Position numbers and translations under genes: made by a program. From an uncultured Verrucomicrobiales bacterium (lineage in GTDB: Bacteria; Verrucomicrobiota; Verrucomicrobiia; Verrucomicrobiales; Akkermansiaceae), in assembly GCA_937969125.1 (NCBI GenBank), contig CALBVA010000120.1, positions 1-9,473 of the forward strand: a DNA stretch of 9,473 bases. The letters run 5' to 3'. Positions within the stretch are counted from its first letter, which is position 1. Each line of letters opens with the position of its first letter. The notes beneath the pieces are model-generated. The model was given only the letters and a program-made list of their open reading frames with translations. It was not told the DNA's origin and ran no database searches. Positions 1 to 6,968 of this stretch are shown here, one piece after another.

Positions 1-471
1 GAGGGGTTTTTTGGGGTCGTAGGTTTTCATGGGAGAAAGCAGACTGCGGGTTCGCTTGCAGTCGAAGAGTGCACTGCCTTTTCTCCGTTTATGCTTATTC
101 AGGAAGGTTACCTGCCGCGTCCGGCCTTCGAAAAGCGGGAAGATCTTCTCTGGCGTAATGTCCTCATGCGCGACCCAGTCATCTTCCAGGTGGACAGCAT
201 ATGGTGAGGTGATAGTGGACCAGAGGTGGCGCACAGCCTCGCCGAATCCCGCCTCTTTTGGCTCGTTCACAATCGCCGCCGGATAGCGTTCCCGGATCAG
301 TCTCAGACATTCACGGTGCTCTGCCTCATCTCCACCAAAGGGGTCCAGATTTACGCGGAAATTGGCGATTTCAAAGTGCCGGAAGAGTTGATCTTGAAAA
401 GAGGAAAGAGTCTCCGCCAACAGGTCCGGGCGACGACCTGAGACGAAAACGACATCGATGGGTGGATTCAT
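1..471 (-). CDS. Glycosyltransferase-like protein (C-terminus beyond the window)
   Basis: The frame is open from an ATG at 471-469 to the window edge: 157 codons, no stop. The protein begins MNPPIDVVFVSGRRPDLLAE, a first beta strand followed by a helix as in GT-A glycosyltransferases, where 'VSGRRPDLL' resembles the usual 'T.NRPDLL' start. Residues 92-99 read AVHLEDDW. An acidic LEDD(W) cluster after a hydrophobic strand is what the metal- and nucleotide-sugar-binding 'DxD' position looks like in these enzymes. The start is well placed, because the stop of the upstream gene (474-472) directly abuts this ATG (TAAATG), as expected for coupled translation as the last visible gene of the kinase/glycosyltransferase operon. 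The donor and acceptor sugars cannot be read from the sequence. The family assignment is an inference from fold-level motifs only. Confidence 0.8.
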   Translation of the reverse strand, partial: MNPPIDVVFVSGRRPDLLAETLSSFQDQLFRHFEIANFRVNLDPFGGDEAEHRECLRLIRERYPAAIVNEPKEAGFGEAVRHLWSTITSPYAVHLEDDWVAHEDITPEKIFPLFEGRTRQVTFLNKHKRRKGSALFDCKRTRSLLSPMKTYDPKKPL

Positions 472-1302
472 TTAACGAAAGGGATTGGCTGCGCGGAACC
501 ACCAGAGCTTTTTCCAGAGTGTGTTCGGCCTTGGTTCGGGGGCGGGACGTTGGTGGGTGAGATCGACCTCCCAGCGGAAATCTAAAAAGGTGCGAGAGTG
601 TCCCTGAGCGTTTCCGAACTGATCGACCTCGCGGCGCTTCCGCTGGTAGAGTAACTCATTGGTTTCCTGGTCGCGGTTCAGGGAATGGTTGTGTTTCATC
701 GCATCGATCTTTCGCATCCGCGCGTGGTAACGGTCAGGCATGTGTCGCTGAATCGTCCCGTTCCACTTAAGAAACTTAACGAACCACATGTCATCGTGGG
801 CGTAGTGCCCGCAGAATTCCTCATCGTATCCGAAGAACTTCATGAATCGTGAGCGAGCCATAAAGAACATATTCGGGTGGGCCTTCTGGAGTTCGCCCTC
901 GTGGTTCATGCGCTTGAATTTATAGAAGCTCTTTCGGCAATCGGGCTGTCTGCAGAGCTTGCTCATCGTCTCCGGTGGGAGGTCGTGATCGGTATCACTG
1001 ATGACGATGTTTTCCGATTTCGCATAGGTCACTCCGAGATTGCGCGCGCCGGGATTATTCCACGGGATGTGATCGGTGATACGGAGCCACGTGAGATTGA
1101 GGCCATGATGCTGCGGGGTGTAGGAAATCGGGGACCCATCATCCACGATCACGAAGTGGGTGCGGTCCAGAACCTCTGTAGGATAAGTTGCGAAGTTGGA
1201 GAGAAGCTCTTCGATGCTTCCGATCTTCTCAGGGCTGTCACAATAAAAGTGCGTGATGTAGGTAAGCCTGATGTGGGAGGAGGACCTGACTTTGTCTTTC
1301 AT
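472..1302 (-). CDS. Family-2-like (GT-A) glycosyltransferase
   Basis: This 276-residue protein carries the usual GT-A landmarks in order: FVIVDDGSP at 50-58 (nucleotide-binding loop), NNPGARNLG at 82-90 (the 'GxxxARNxG' helix start), and ISDTDHD at 101-107 with a DxD pair (D103, D105) for the metal and sugar nucleotide. It then has GYDEEFCGHYAHDDMWF at 158-174, which matches the 'GxDEx..G...ED.D' acceptor-side motif of galactosyltransferase-type family 2 enzymes. No membrane segment is evident, so it is probably cytoplasmic or peripherally attached through its basic C-terminus (residues 185-225 and 264-276 are rich in Arg/Lys/Trp). It starts at the ATG that overlaps the kinase stop by 4 nt (ATGA) and stops immediately before the next ATG. 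With the two kinases upstream, a role in surface glycan or lipopolysaccharide core assembly is plausible. The exact linkage is unknown. Confidence 0.88.
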   Translation of the reverse strand: MKDKVRSSSHIRLTYITHFYCDSPEKIGSIEELLSNFATYPTEVLDRTHFVIVDDGSPISYTPQHHGLNLTWLRITDHIPWNNPGARNLGVTYAKSENIVISDTDHDLPPETMSKLCRQPDCRKSFYKFKRMNHEGELQKAHPNMFFMARSRFMKFFGYDEEFCGHYAHDDMWFVKFLKWNGTIQRHMPDRYHARMRKIDAMKHNHSLNRDQETNELLYQRKRREVDQFGNAQGHSRTFLDFRWEVDLTHQRPAPEPRPNTLWKKLWWFRAANPFR

Positions 1303-1952
1303 GATTCTTGATTCAGAGCAGTCGTCAGTTGGGTTTTCAGCTGCATCCTCAGTTCAGGATATTCATCGAATGATCGCAGCAGACGGGTCAGGTCCTTGCC
1401 CTGTCTTTTAAGGTTTGGCTTCATGTTGTCGAGATCGATGAAGTCGATACTGCGATCTTTTCGGACGAAGAGATTTCCGGCGTGAAGATCACCGTGAGTG
1501 AGTCCACTGTGATGGAGCTTCTTGGTCACTTTGGCCAGCTGATCAATGACCTCAGTGACTAATTCCGCAGTGTTTTTTTTAGTAAGGAATATCCGCAGGG
1601 GGATCCCCGCACTTCTCTGCATGATGAGATAGCTCATCCCGTTCAGAAAAGCCGGATGGCGGGCGACGAAAAGATGACGGGGGCATTGGATGCCGAGTTC
1701 TTTGAGCTGGGCTGCCTGGCGGAAGGAGTTCATGGCGCGGGAGTCGCCGATCATGCTGCGAAAATTCGCCCGCAGTCCGCGCTCCGGGTATCGTTTGATC
1801 ACGTAGTCCCGGTCACCGAGCGTGAAGCTTTTCACGACCTGTTCGTTGTTGGTGGCAATGAATTTCCCGTCCTCGAAAAGGGCCTCGTGGTCGCGTTGGA
1901 AGACGGAGGCGGTCTCCTCATCAAGTTCGGGATGTGAAGTGAAGAGAGGCAT
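1299..1952 (-). CDS. Lipopolysaccharide kinase (WaaP/Kdo-kinase-like) family protein
   Basis: The 217-residue protein has the compact protein-kinase-like fold used by sugar kinases that phosphorylate Kdo or heptose in lipopolysaccharide. Visible elements are VIKRYPERG at 51-59 (K53 as the ATP-contacting lysine), the basic helix SRAMNSFRQAAQLKELGI at 71-88 followed by CPRHLF, which resembles 'SRAxxEwxxxxxLxxxGvpvP' of WaaP/KdkA proteins, the catalytic loop THGDLHAGNLFV at 152-163 (D155 as base, N160 for metal), and FIDLDNMK at 171-178 in the place of the DFG motif. The C-terminal basic LKRQGKDLTRLLR segment is also family-like. The start codon overlaps the upstream stop (TAATG), indicating translational coupling with the YrbL-like gene. 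The coding strand contains a run of eight A at codons 125-127. The substrate is inferred; another small-molecule or sugar kinase role is possible. Confidence 0.88.
   Translation of the reverse strand: MPLFTSHPELDEETASVFQRDHEALFEDGKFIATNNEQVVKSFTLGDRDYVIKRYPERGLRANFRSMIGDSRAMNSFRQAAQLKELGIQCPRHLFVARHPAFLNGMSYLIMQRSAGIPLRIFLTKKNTAELVTEVIDQLAKVTKKLHHSGLTHGDLHAGNLFVRKDRSIDFIDLDNMKPNLKRQGKDLTRLLRSFDEYPELRMQLKTQLTTALNQES
1573..1580 (-). repeat. Homopolymer A8 tract inside the kinase gene
   Basis: The coding strand reads ACT AAA AAA AAC, an uninterrupted run of eight A, at codons 124-127 of the WaaP-like kinase, upstream of the catalytic loop. A one-base change would move translation out of frame. 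A -1 shift here runs only six sense codons to a TGA. The last seven nucleotides form A AAA AAC, also a potentially slippery heptamer. Whether the tract varies or slips cannot be told from one sequence. Confidence 0.6.
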
Positions 1953-2599
1953 TAGCTGAAGAAGGAATCGGGGTATTCGTATTGCCTGAGGTAACGTTCA
2001 ATCCTCCCTCGAAATCGCTGAAAGCGTTTCAACTTCGCGCGTCGATTAAAGCGTTGTGAGAGTCCTTTCAGTCCGAGTGGGTTGGCATTACCCATGCCGT
2101 CGATCATGACGAAGCGATCCTCGTGCTCGACATAGACGAAGTTGCCCACATTCAGATCGCTGAGAATGACAGGCGAGTTCAGGATTTGCTCGAAACAGGC
2201 TTCCAATCTGTCCCGGATCTCATCGGTATAGCGGTGTTCTTTGAGAAGATCACCGAGGGAGGGCGAGAGCGCTCCATCCTCTGAAAATACTCCTTCAATG
2301 ACCAACCCCAACCCGAGGTCGGTTTCCGCAAAGCCGATGACCCGTTGCAGGAAATCCGGTGTTTCATCGGTGGCCGCGTGCACTGCCAGGAATTCCTGCA
2401 CTTCGCGATGATACGAAAGGTATTTTCCGAAGCGGCGGAGACGTTTATACCAATGAGTGCCTTTCCCAAAGCGGTCCTCGATCACCTCGGGGCGGATTAC
2501 TTTGATCAAATGTGCCGGGTTCTCGGGATGACGGTAAACGTAGCGACTTCCTCCTTTGGCCAGCGGAGAGAGCTTCCGGAGAACGACGGCTTGCGGCAT
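1952..2599 (-). CDS. YrbL family kinase-like protein
   Basis: The 215-residue protein resembles the PhoP-regulated YrbL family. Residues 10-34 follow the pattern 'LSPLxxGxxRxxYxHPexxxxxIKV', with a small glycine loop (GGSRYVY, 16-22) and K33 as ATP-contacting lysine. ETDLGLGLVIEGVF at 92-105 matches the family's 'ETdlGxGxvyexi.d' strand pair. LSDLNVGNFVYV at 146-157 is the catalytic loop (D148, N153) and VMIDGMGN at 164-171 replaces the DFG motif. The basic tail (179-205) is also typical. It is cytoplasmic by appearance. The start is the only candidate: upstream in frame there is no ATG/GTG/TTG before a TAG. It has no Shine-Dalgarno sequence and lies only 7 nt from a promoter-like -10 box, so the mRNA may be leaderless. 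It heads the kinase/glycosyltransferase operon and overlaps the next gene by one base. The biochemical role of YrbL proteins is not established; kinase activity is inferred from motifs. Confidence 0.88.
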   Translation of the reverse strand: MPQAVVLRKLSPLAKGGSRYVYRHPENPAHLIKVIRPEVIEDRFGKGTHWYKRLRRFGKYLSYHREVQEFLAVHAATDETPDFLQRVIGFAETDLGLGLVIEGVFSEDGALSPSLGDLLKEHRYTDEIRDRLEACFEQILNSPVILSDLNVGNFVYVEHEDRFVMIDGMGNANPLGLKGLSQRFNRRAKLKRFQRFRGRIERYLRQYEYPDSFFS

Positions 2600-2606
2600 G
2601 TCCGGA

Positions 2607-2635
2607 ACGATAGGGAGCAGGGGAGGGATTGTCTA
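2607..2635 (-). promoter_or_regulatory. Candidate sigma-70-type promoter of the kinase/glycosyltransferase operon
   Basis: On the minus strand TAGACA (2635-2630) and TATCGT (2612-2607) are separated by exactly 17 nt. They match TTGACA at 5 of 6 and TATAAT at 4 of 6 positions. The box lies between the terminator of the preceding operon and the YrbL-like start codon, where a promoter is needed. The -10 box ends only 7 nt before the ATG, so the predicted transcript would start at or next to the start codon. This is a consensus match by eye with no experimental support. Confidence 0.45.
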
Positions 2636-2660
2636 GCAGGGGTGCCGCCGCAGCTTCGAA

Positions 2661-2713
2661 GAAAAAACGACACCCCTTCGTCCGCGTGTGTGCTCGCATT
2701 GGACGAAGAAGTG
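2661..2713 (-). terminator. Rho-independent terminator of the sigma/FecR/PSCyt/DUF1501 operon
   Basis: On the minus strand the arm CACTTCTTCGTCC (2713-2701) pairs with GGACGAAGGGGTG (2683-2671) over 13 positions, eleven Watson-Crick pairs and two adjacent G-U pairs. The 17-nt loop can itself close three GCG/CGC pairs. Three bases after the stem comes a run of six T (2667-2662). The hairpin begins 23 nt after the DUF1501 stop codon. Position, orientation, stem and U-tract all fit an intrinsic terminator and separate the two operons. Confidence 0.85.
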
Positions 2714-2736
2714 CCGCTCTATCCCCCCAAATATTT

Positions 2737-4152
2737 CTAGGCTTTGAGTTGCTTGATGACCTCGCCACCGAACTGCGAAAGCTGCTTCGAGCGACCGCCG
2801 TGGAAGTAGGTGAGCTTGGAATCATCCAGACCGAGGAGATCCAGCATCGTGACGTGCACGTCGCGAATCGGGTGGACTACATCGACGGCTTCGGCGCCGA
2901 TCTCATCGGTTTCGCCGACCACGTGTCCGGCCTTTGTTCCGCCACCGGCGAAGAACATGGACATAGCCTTATTGTTATGGTCACGGCCCAGAGCGGTTTC
3001 CCCGCCGCGCTTGGTATTATCCGGTGTGCGGCCGAACTCGCCGGTAAAGACCACTAGCGTCTCATCCAGCATTCCGCGCTGTTTTAGATCGCGAATGAGT
3101 GCTGCGATGGGCTTATCAACGGACTGGATGCGCTTCTTGTGCGCGCGCTCCAGGAAGTCGTGTGAGTCCCAACCGCCTGCGAAGATCTGTACGAAGCGCG
3201 TACCCTGCTCGATCATGCGGCGAGCGAGAAGGCACTTCCGGCCGAAGGACTCGGTATCCTTTTCATTGAGACCGTAAGCTTCCTTCGTAGCATCGCTTTC
3301 GGTGGCGAGCGAGAGGGTATCCGGCACCGTCATCTGCATGCGGTAGGCCAGTTCGTAGTTTTCAATGCGGGCCGCCAGAGCATCATGATCCGGGTGGTCC
3401 TTAAGGTGTGCATTGTTCAGCTTATTTAGGACATCGAGATTGGTGCGCTGGTGCTCGCGGCTCTTCCACTTTGGTGGAGAGAGATCGAGAATTGGCGAAC
3501 CTTCCGAACGAAGAGTGGTGCCTTGGTAATAAGCGGGGAGGTAGCCATTGGACCAATTCCCAGAGCCACCCTGAGGCTGCGCTAGCTCGGTCATGACGAC
3601 GTATCCCGGCATGTTTTGGTTCTCCGAGCCCAAGCCATAAGTCACCCAGGAACCGATGGCCGGATCGCCGCCGAAGCGGTTCCCGGTATTCATGTGGTAA
3701 AGGGCAGTCGGGTGGTTTACCGATTCCGCCTGGCAGCCGCGATACACGCAGAGCTCATCCGCGACGTCGGCTGCGGAGAGGTGACGGAAGTGCTCGCACA
3801 TCGGGATTCCAGACCTACCGGCACGGATGAATTCGTAAGGACTTCCGACATAAAATCGCTCGCCATTGGTCATTCCAGAGGCAGTCTTATCCTTGCGAAC
3901 GAAGTCCTTCAGGTGGAGGTCCTTCAGCTTGGGCTTAGGATCGAAGGTATCGACCTGAGACGGACCGCCTTCCATGAAGAGCATAATGACTGCCTTCGCC
4001 TTGGCCGGGTGCATTGGCTTTTTAGGAACCAGTGGACCTTCCTCGGCAGCGAGGAGGGAGGACAATGCCACCGATCCGAGGGACGCGCCGGTGCCATAGA
4101 GGAAGTTCCGACGAGTGATGTCGGTGGAGAGAGGGCGCGAGCAGATGGACAT
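2737..4152 (-). CDS. DUF1501 family protein, Tat-exported, sulfatase/phosphatase-like fold
   Basis: From the ATG at 4152 this encodes 471 residues. Residues 12-36 form a twin-arginine signal (TRRNFLYGTGASLGSVALSS), so it should be exported folded across the cytoplasmic membrane. The DUF1501 signature follows: MLFMEGGPSQVDTFDPKP (57-74), GYVVMTE (183-189), FVQIFAGGWDSHDF (320-333), VVFTGEFGRTP (367-377) and GRDHNNKAMS (389-398). The Asp/His/Glu-rich blocks resemble the metal-binding alkaline-phosphatase/sulfatase superfamily, to which the family is distantly related; the reaction is unknown. A TTG at 4182 would add ten residues, but it sits inside a small hairpin and neither start has a Shine-Dalgarno sequence, so ATG is preferred. 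It is the last gene of the operon, 44 nt after the PSCyt/PSD1 stop, matching the frequent pairing of these families in Planctomycetes and Verrucomicrobia. Confidence 0.95.
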   Translation of the reverse strand: MSICSRPLSTDITRRNFLYGTGASLGSVALSSLLAAEEGPLVPKKPMHPAKAKAVIMLFMEGGPSQVDTFDPKPKLKDLHLKDFVRKDKTASGMTNGERFYVGSPYEFIRAGRSGIPMCEHFRHLSAADVADELCVYRGCQAESVNHPTALYHMNTGNRFGGDPAIGSWVTYGLGSENQNMPGYVVMTELAQPQGGSGNWSNGYLPAYYQGTTLRSEGSPILDLSPPKWKSREHQRTNLDVLNKLNNAHLKDHPDHDALAARIENYELAYRMQMTVPDTLSLATESDATKEAYGLNEKDTESFGRKCLLARRMIEQGTRFVQIFAGGWDSHDFLERAHKKRIQSVDKPIAALIRDLKQRGMLDETLVVFTGEFGRTPDNTKRGGETALGRDHNNKAMSMFFAGGGTKAGHVVGETDEIGAEAVDVVHPIRDVHVTMLDLLGLDDSKLTYFHGGRSKQLSQFGGEVIKQLKA

Positions 4153-4166
4153 GGGAGTTTGGGTGG

Positions 4167-4183
4167 ATTGGGGAAGACCCAAT
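4167..4183 (-). other. Short hairpin in the gap before the DUF1501 gene
   Basis: ATTGGG and CCCAAT form a 6-bp inverted repeat with a 5-nt loop, 14 nt before the DUF1501 ATG. There is no U-run, so it is not a terminator. It masks the alternative TTG start and could stabilise processed mRNA ends or tune translation. It may also be chance. Confidence 0.35.
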
Positions 4184-4196
4184 GGGGCGAGAAAAT

Positions 4197-6968
4197 TTAA
4201 TAAACGTAGATCAGTTCGTTGGTGTTAAAAAGGATCAGAGTGATATCGGCGAGGGCCCGGGTTTCCGGGGTCTGGTCCTTCGCCTGCGGATCGGGCTGGT
4301 AGTCGTGATAGATATCGAGCAGCTCGATGTATTGGAATGGCTCGCCGGAGAATTCCTCCACGAGTGAGCGCACGATCTCTTTCGGGTAGGTCACGGGCTC
4401 TGGCTTCACCTCACGATGGTAGGCGAGCATCTTATCGTAGTGACCGGAGAGGGTTTTTAATTCCTCCTCGCTCGGCTGGCGGGTGAAGACGGTATGGAAT
4501 GCGCGGCGGATTTGTTCGTCACGATCCGAGGCATGCTTCTCAAGCGCGATCGCCATCGCGAGGGAGCGATTGGTGATGAGCTCGCTGTTCAGGAGGGTGA
4601 AGACCTGAGGGGTGACCGAGGGCGCGTCACGCTCTTCGCATGATTTATCCGCGCCGGGTTTATTAAAGACCTCCATCATCGGATCGACGAGGCCGCGAAT
4701 CCGATAAGCATAAAGCGAGCGGCGATTCCTCTCCGCCGGTGTGCGGTTTGGCTGATAGGCCGGAGCGAGTGAGAACTGAATCATGCGTGGGGACAAGGCC
4801 ACCTCGCGGTTGATTTCGGGACGGGCGGGAAGGCCACCCAGCTCGGGGTTTAGCTCGCCGGTGAAGACGAGGAGTGAGTCTCGCAGCTCCTCTGCGGTGA
4901 GGCGGCGTGGCTTGAAGTAGGCCAGGAGTTCATTGTTCGGATCCTTTTGTTCCAGAATGGATTTGTCCGGATGACTGGTAGCCTGTTGCCAGGTTTCCGA
5001 GGTGAGAATCAGCTTGTGAAGTTTCTTCATGGACCAACCTTCCTTCACAAAATTTCCGGTGAGGTAATCGAGCAATTTCGGATGAGTCGGCTTCTTGCCA
5101 GTGCCGCCGAAGTTGTTCGGATTTTTCGCCAAGCCGCTGCCGAAGTGGTATTTCCAGATGCGATTCACGATCACGCGCTGGGTGAGTGAGTTCTTCTCAT
5201 GCGTCATCCACTTTGCGAGCTGGAGGCGTCGGCCCTCGGCTCCGGTTGGTAGGGCGTAGGGATCTTCCGCAGTGCCGGATTCGGTCGGGATGCCCATCAC
5301 GCTGAGGACACCCGGAGTGACTTTTTCGGTCGGGGAATGCACTGATCCGCCGCTGAGGATGTGGTCATCGGGGAGCTTTTCGTGTTTGGCCTTCTGTCTG
5401 GGGTTCTTGAGATTTGGCGGACGGAGGTGCTTTGAAGGGCGGACGTAAAAGCCGCCATTATGGACCGATTGGGCGAGAGCTTGGAAGCGTTCGAGGCGGC
5501 GATTCCAGATCCAGGCGTCCTGTTCGCGGACCTTCAGCTGTCCCTCGTCCTCGGTGGTGAGACCCTCGAAGCGGGCGGGCTTGGATCCATCAGGATCCTT
5601 GTTGCGGGCTTTGAGATTCTTGTAGGGGAGGTTGCGCTTGGCATACCATTCACGAGCGGCGTCCTCGCGCTTTTTATAAAGTCGGTCCCGCTCGGAGACT
5701 GCGAAGTCGCGCAGGCGAACGACGTGTTCGCGATTCTTCGGGAAGGCGGAGCGATTTTCCTCCGGGAGGAATTCTGCTGCCATCTCGGTAGGCTGAGTCG
5801 TCGAAAATGCCGCATAGAGTCGGTAGTAATCGCGGGTCGGGATGGGGTCGAATTTATGGTCGTGGCACTTGCAGCAGGACATCGGGTTGGCGAGAAAGAC
5901 TTGGCCGACATTATCGACGACATCATCGAGATACTGCTGGCGGCTCACCTCCTTCGCGAGCATCGCGGTGTGTTCCCACGGTCCCATGCGAAGGAAGCCA
6001 GTGGCGACTTTCATCTCGGGATCATTGGGATTCATCTCATCACCTGCGAGCTGCTCCATCACGAATTGGTTGTAGGGCTTGTCGGCATTCAGCGAGCGAA
6101 TGACGTAGTCGCGGTAGCGCCAGGCGTTCGAAAGCTCGAAGTCGTTCGAGAAGCCGGCGGTGTCAGCATAGCGGACGACATCCAGCCAATGCTGTGCCCA
6201 GCGTTCGCCGTAGTGGGGCGAGGCGAGGAGTTCATCGATGATTTTTTCAAAGCCCGCCTCGAAGTCGCCTTCGACCGTTTTCAGCCAACGCGCCATTTCA
6301 TTTGGTTTTGGAGGCAGCCCGGTCAGAGTGAAGGAAAGGCGACGAAGCAGCGTGCGCGGATCAGCCTTCGGAGCCGGTATCGCGCCGATCTTTTCGAGCT
6401 TCGCTTTTACGAAGTGATCGACGGGGTGGCCTTCGGGTTTTGTGATTTTTTGAAGAGGGAGGTAGGCCCAGAGATCGCTCTTCTTGTATCGGCGATAGGT
6501 CCATTCGTCTTTTGTGCCGCCAGAAGTTTTGACAATGATGCCGTCTTCCGTCTCTTCGCTGAGCTGATCGGCCTCGCGAATTTTTATTTGCTCTTCTTCC
6601 GAGGGCCAGACTGCGCCTTTCTTGATCCAGTACTCCACGTCGGCGATCTGCTCCGGAGTGAGGCGGTCGTTTTCCTTTTCAGGCATTTCGCAGTCCGGGT
6701 CCTCCCACTTGATGATGGGAAGAAGGGATGATTTTTCCGGATGTCCGGGGACGAGAATGTCCTTTCGGGATTCCCCGCCTGCGAGGAATCCTTCGCGGGA
6801 CATCAGGTTCAGTTCGCCCTTGATCTTATCTTCTTTCTCACCGTGGCAGGCAAAGCACTTCTCCGAGAAGATCGGTTTCACCTTGAGCGTGAAGAACTCC
6901 TCGGGAGTGTAGGCCTCCGCGAGGGTGGGGAGAGCGAGGACGGAGAAGAATGGAAGGAGTCGCCTCAT
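4197..6968 (-). CDS. PSCyt1-PSCyt2-PSD1 protein (DUF1549/DUF1553), exported, two CxxCH motifs
   Basis: A 923-residue protein with a signal peptide at 1-19 (cleavage after AEA). The N-terminal PSCyt1 (planctomycete cytochrome c-like) domain has CFACHG at 38-43 (C38, C41, H42) and EMP at 94-96, whose methionine may be the second haem ligand. PSCyt2/DUF1549 spans about 180-390, with RLSFTLTGLPP (210-220), YGERWAQHWLDVVRYADT (253-270) and a second CxxCH in CCKCHDHKFDPI (365-376). A charged spacer (about 400-560) precedes PSD1/DUF1553 at about 580-920 (LAKWMTHEKNSLTQRVIVNR at 584-603, GGTGKKPTHPKLLDYL at 621-636, FTLLNSELI at 790-798, ending FNTNELIYVY). Haem binding at the second site is uncertain. 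It overlaps the FecR/LamG gene by 4 nt (ATGA). The biochemical role of the family is undefined; links to polysaccharide breakdown or redox chemistry at the cell surface have been suggested from context. Confidence 0.96.
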   Translation of the reverse strand: MRRLLPFFSVLALPTLAEAYTPEEFFTLKVKPIFSEKCFACHGEKEDKIKGELNLMSREGFLAGGESRKDILVPGHPEKSSLLPIIKWEDPDCEMPEKENDRLTPEQIADVEYWIKKGAVWPSEEEQIKIREADQLSEETEDGIIVKTSGGTKDEWTYRRYKKSDLWAYLPLQKITKPEGHPVDHFVKAKLEKIGAIPAPKADPRTLLRRLSFTLTGLPPKPNEMARWLKTVEGDFEAGFEKIIDELLASPHYGERWAQHWLDVVRYADTAGFSNDFELSNAWRYRDYVIRSLNADKPYNQFVMEQLAGDEMNPNDPEMKVATGFLRMGPWEHTAMLAKEVSRQQYLDDVVDNVGQVFLANPMSCCKCHDHKFDPIPTRDYYRLYAAFSTTQPTEMAAEFLPEENRSAFPKNREHVVRLRDFAVSERDRLYKKREDAAREWYAKRNLPYKNLKARNKDPDGSKPARFEGLTTEDEGQLKVREQDAWIWNRRLERFQALAQSVHNGGFYVRPSKHLRPPNLKNPRQKAKHEKLPDDHILSGGSVHSPTEKVTPGVLSVMGIPTESGTAEDPYALPTGAEGRRLQLAKWMTHEKNSLTQRVIVNRIWKYHFGSGLAKNPNNFGGTGKKPTHPKLLDYLTGNFVKEGWSMKKLHKLILTSETWQQATSHPDKSILEQKDPNNELLAYFKPRRLTAEELRDSLLVFTGELNPELGGLPARPEINREVALSPRMIQFSLAPAYQPNRTPAERNRRSLYAYRIRGLVDPMMEVFNKPGADKSCEERDAPSVTPQVFTLLNSELITNRSLAMAIALEKHASDRDEQIRRAFHTVFTRQPSEEELKTLSGHYDKMLAYHREVKPEPVTYPKEIVRSLVEEFSGEPFQYIELLDIYHDYQPDPQAKDQTPETRALADITLILFNTNELIYVY

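Noticed and set aside
2638..2677. Second inverted repeat AGGGGTG/CACCCCT overlapping the terminator arm
   Set aside because: It uses the 3' arm of the better terminator and would form only after the U-tract has been transcribed, so an attenuation role is not supported.
5460..6731. A 423-codon open frame on the plus strand inside the PSCyt/PSD1 gene
   Set aside because: It is fully antisense to a clear family protein with signal peptide and motifs. Its own translation shows no recognisable domain and the length follows from the codon bias of the real gene.
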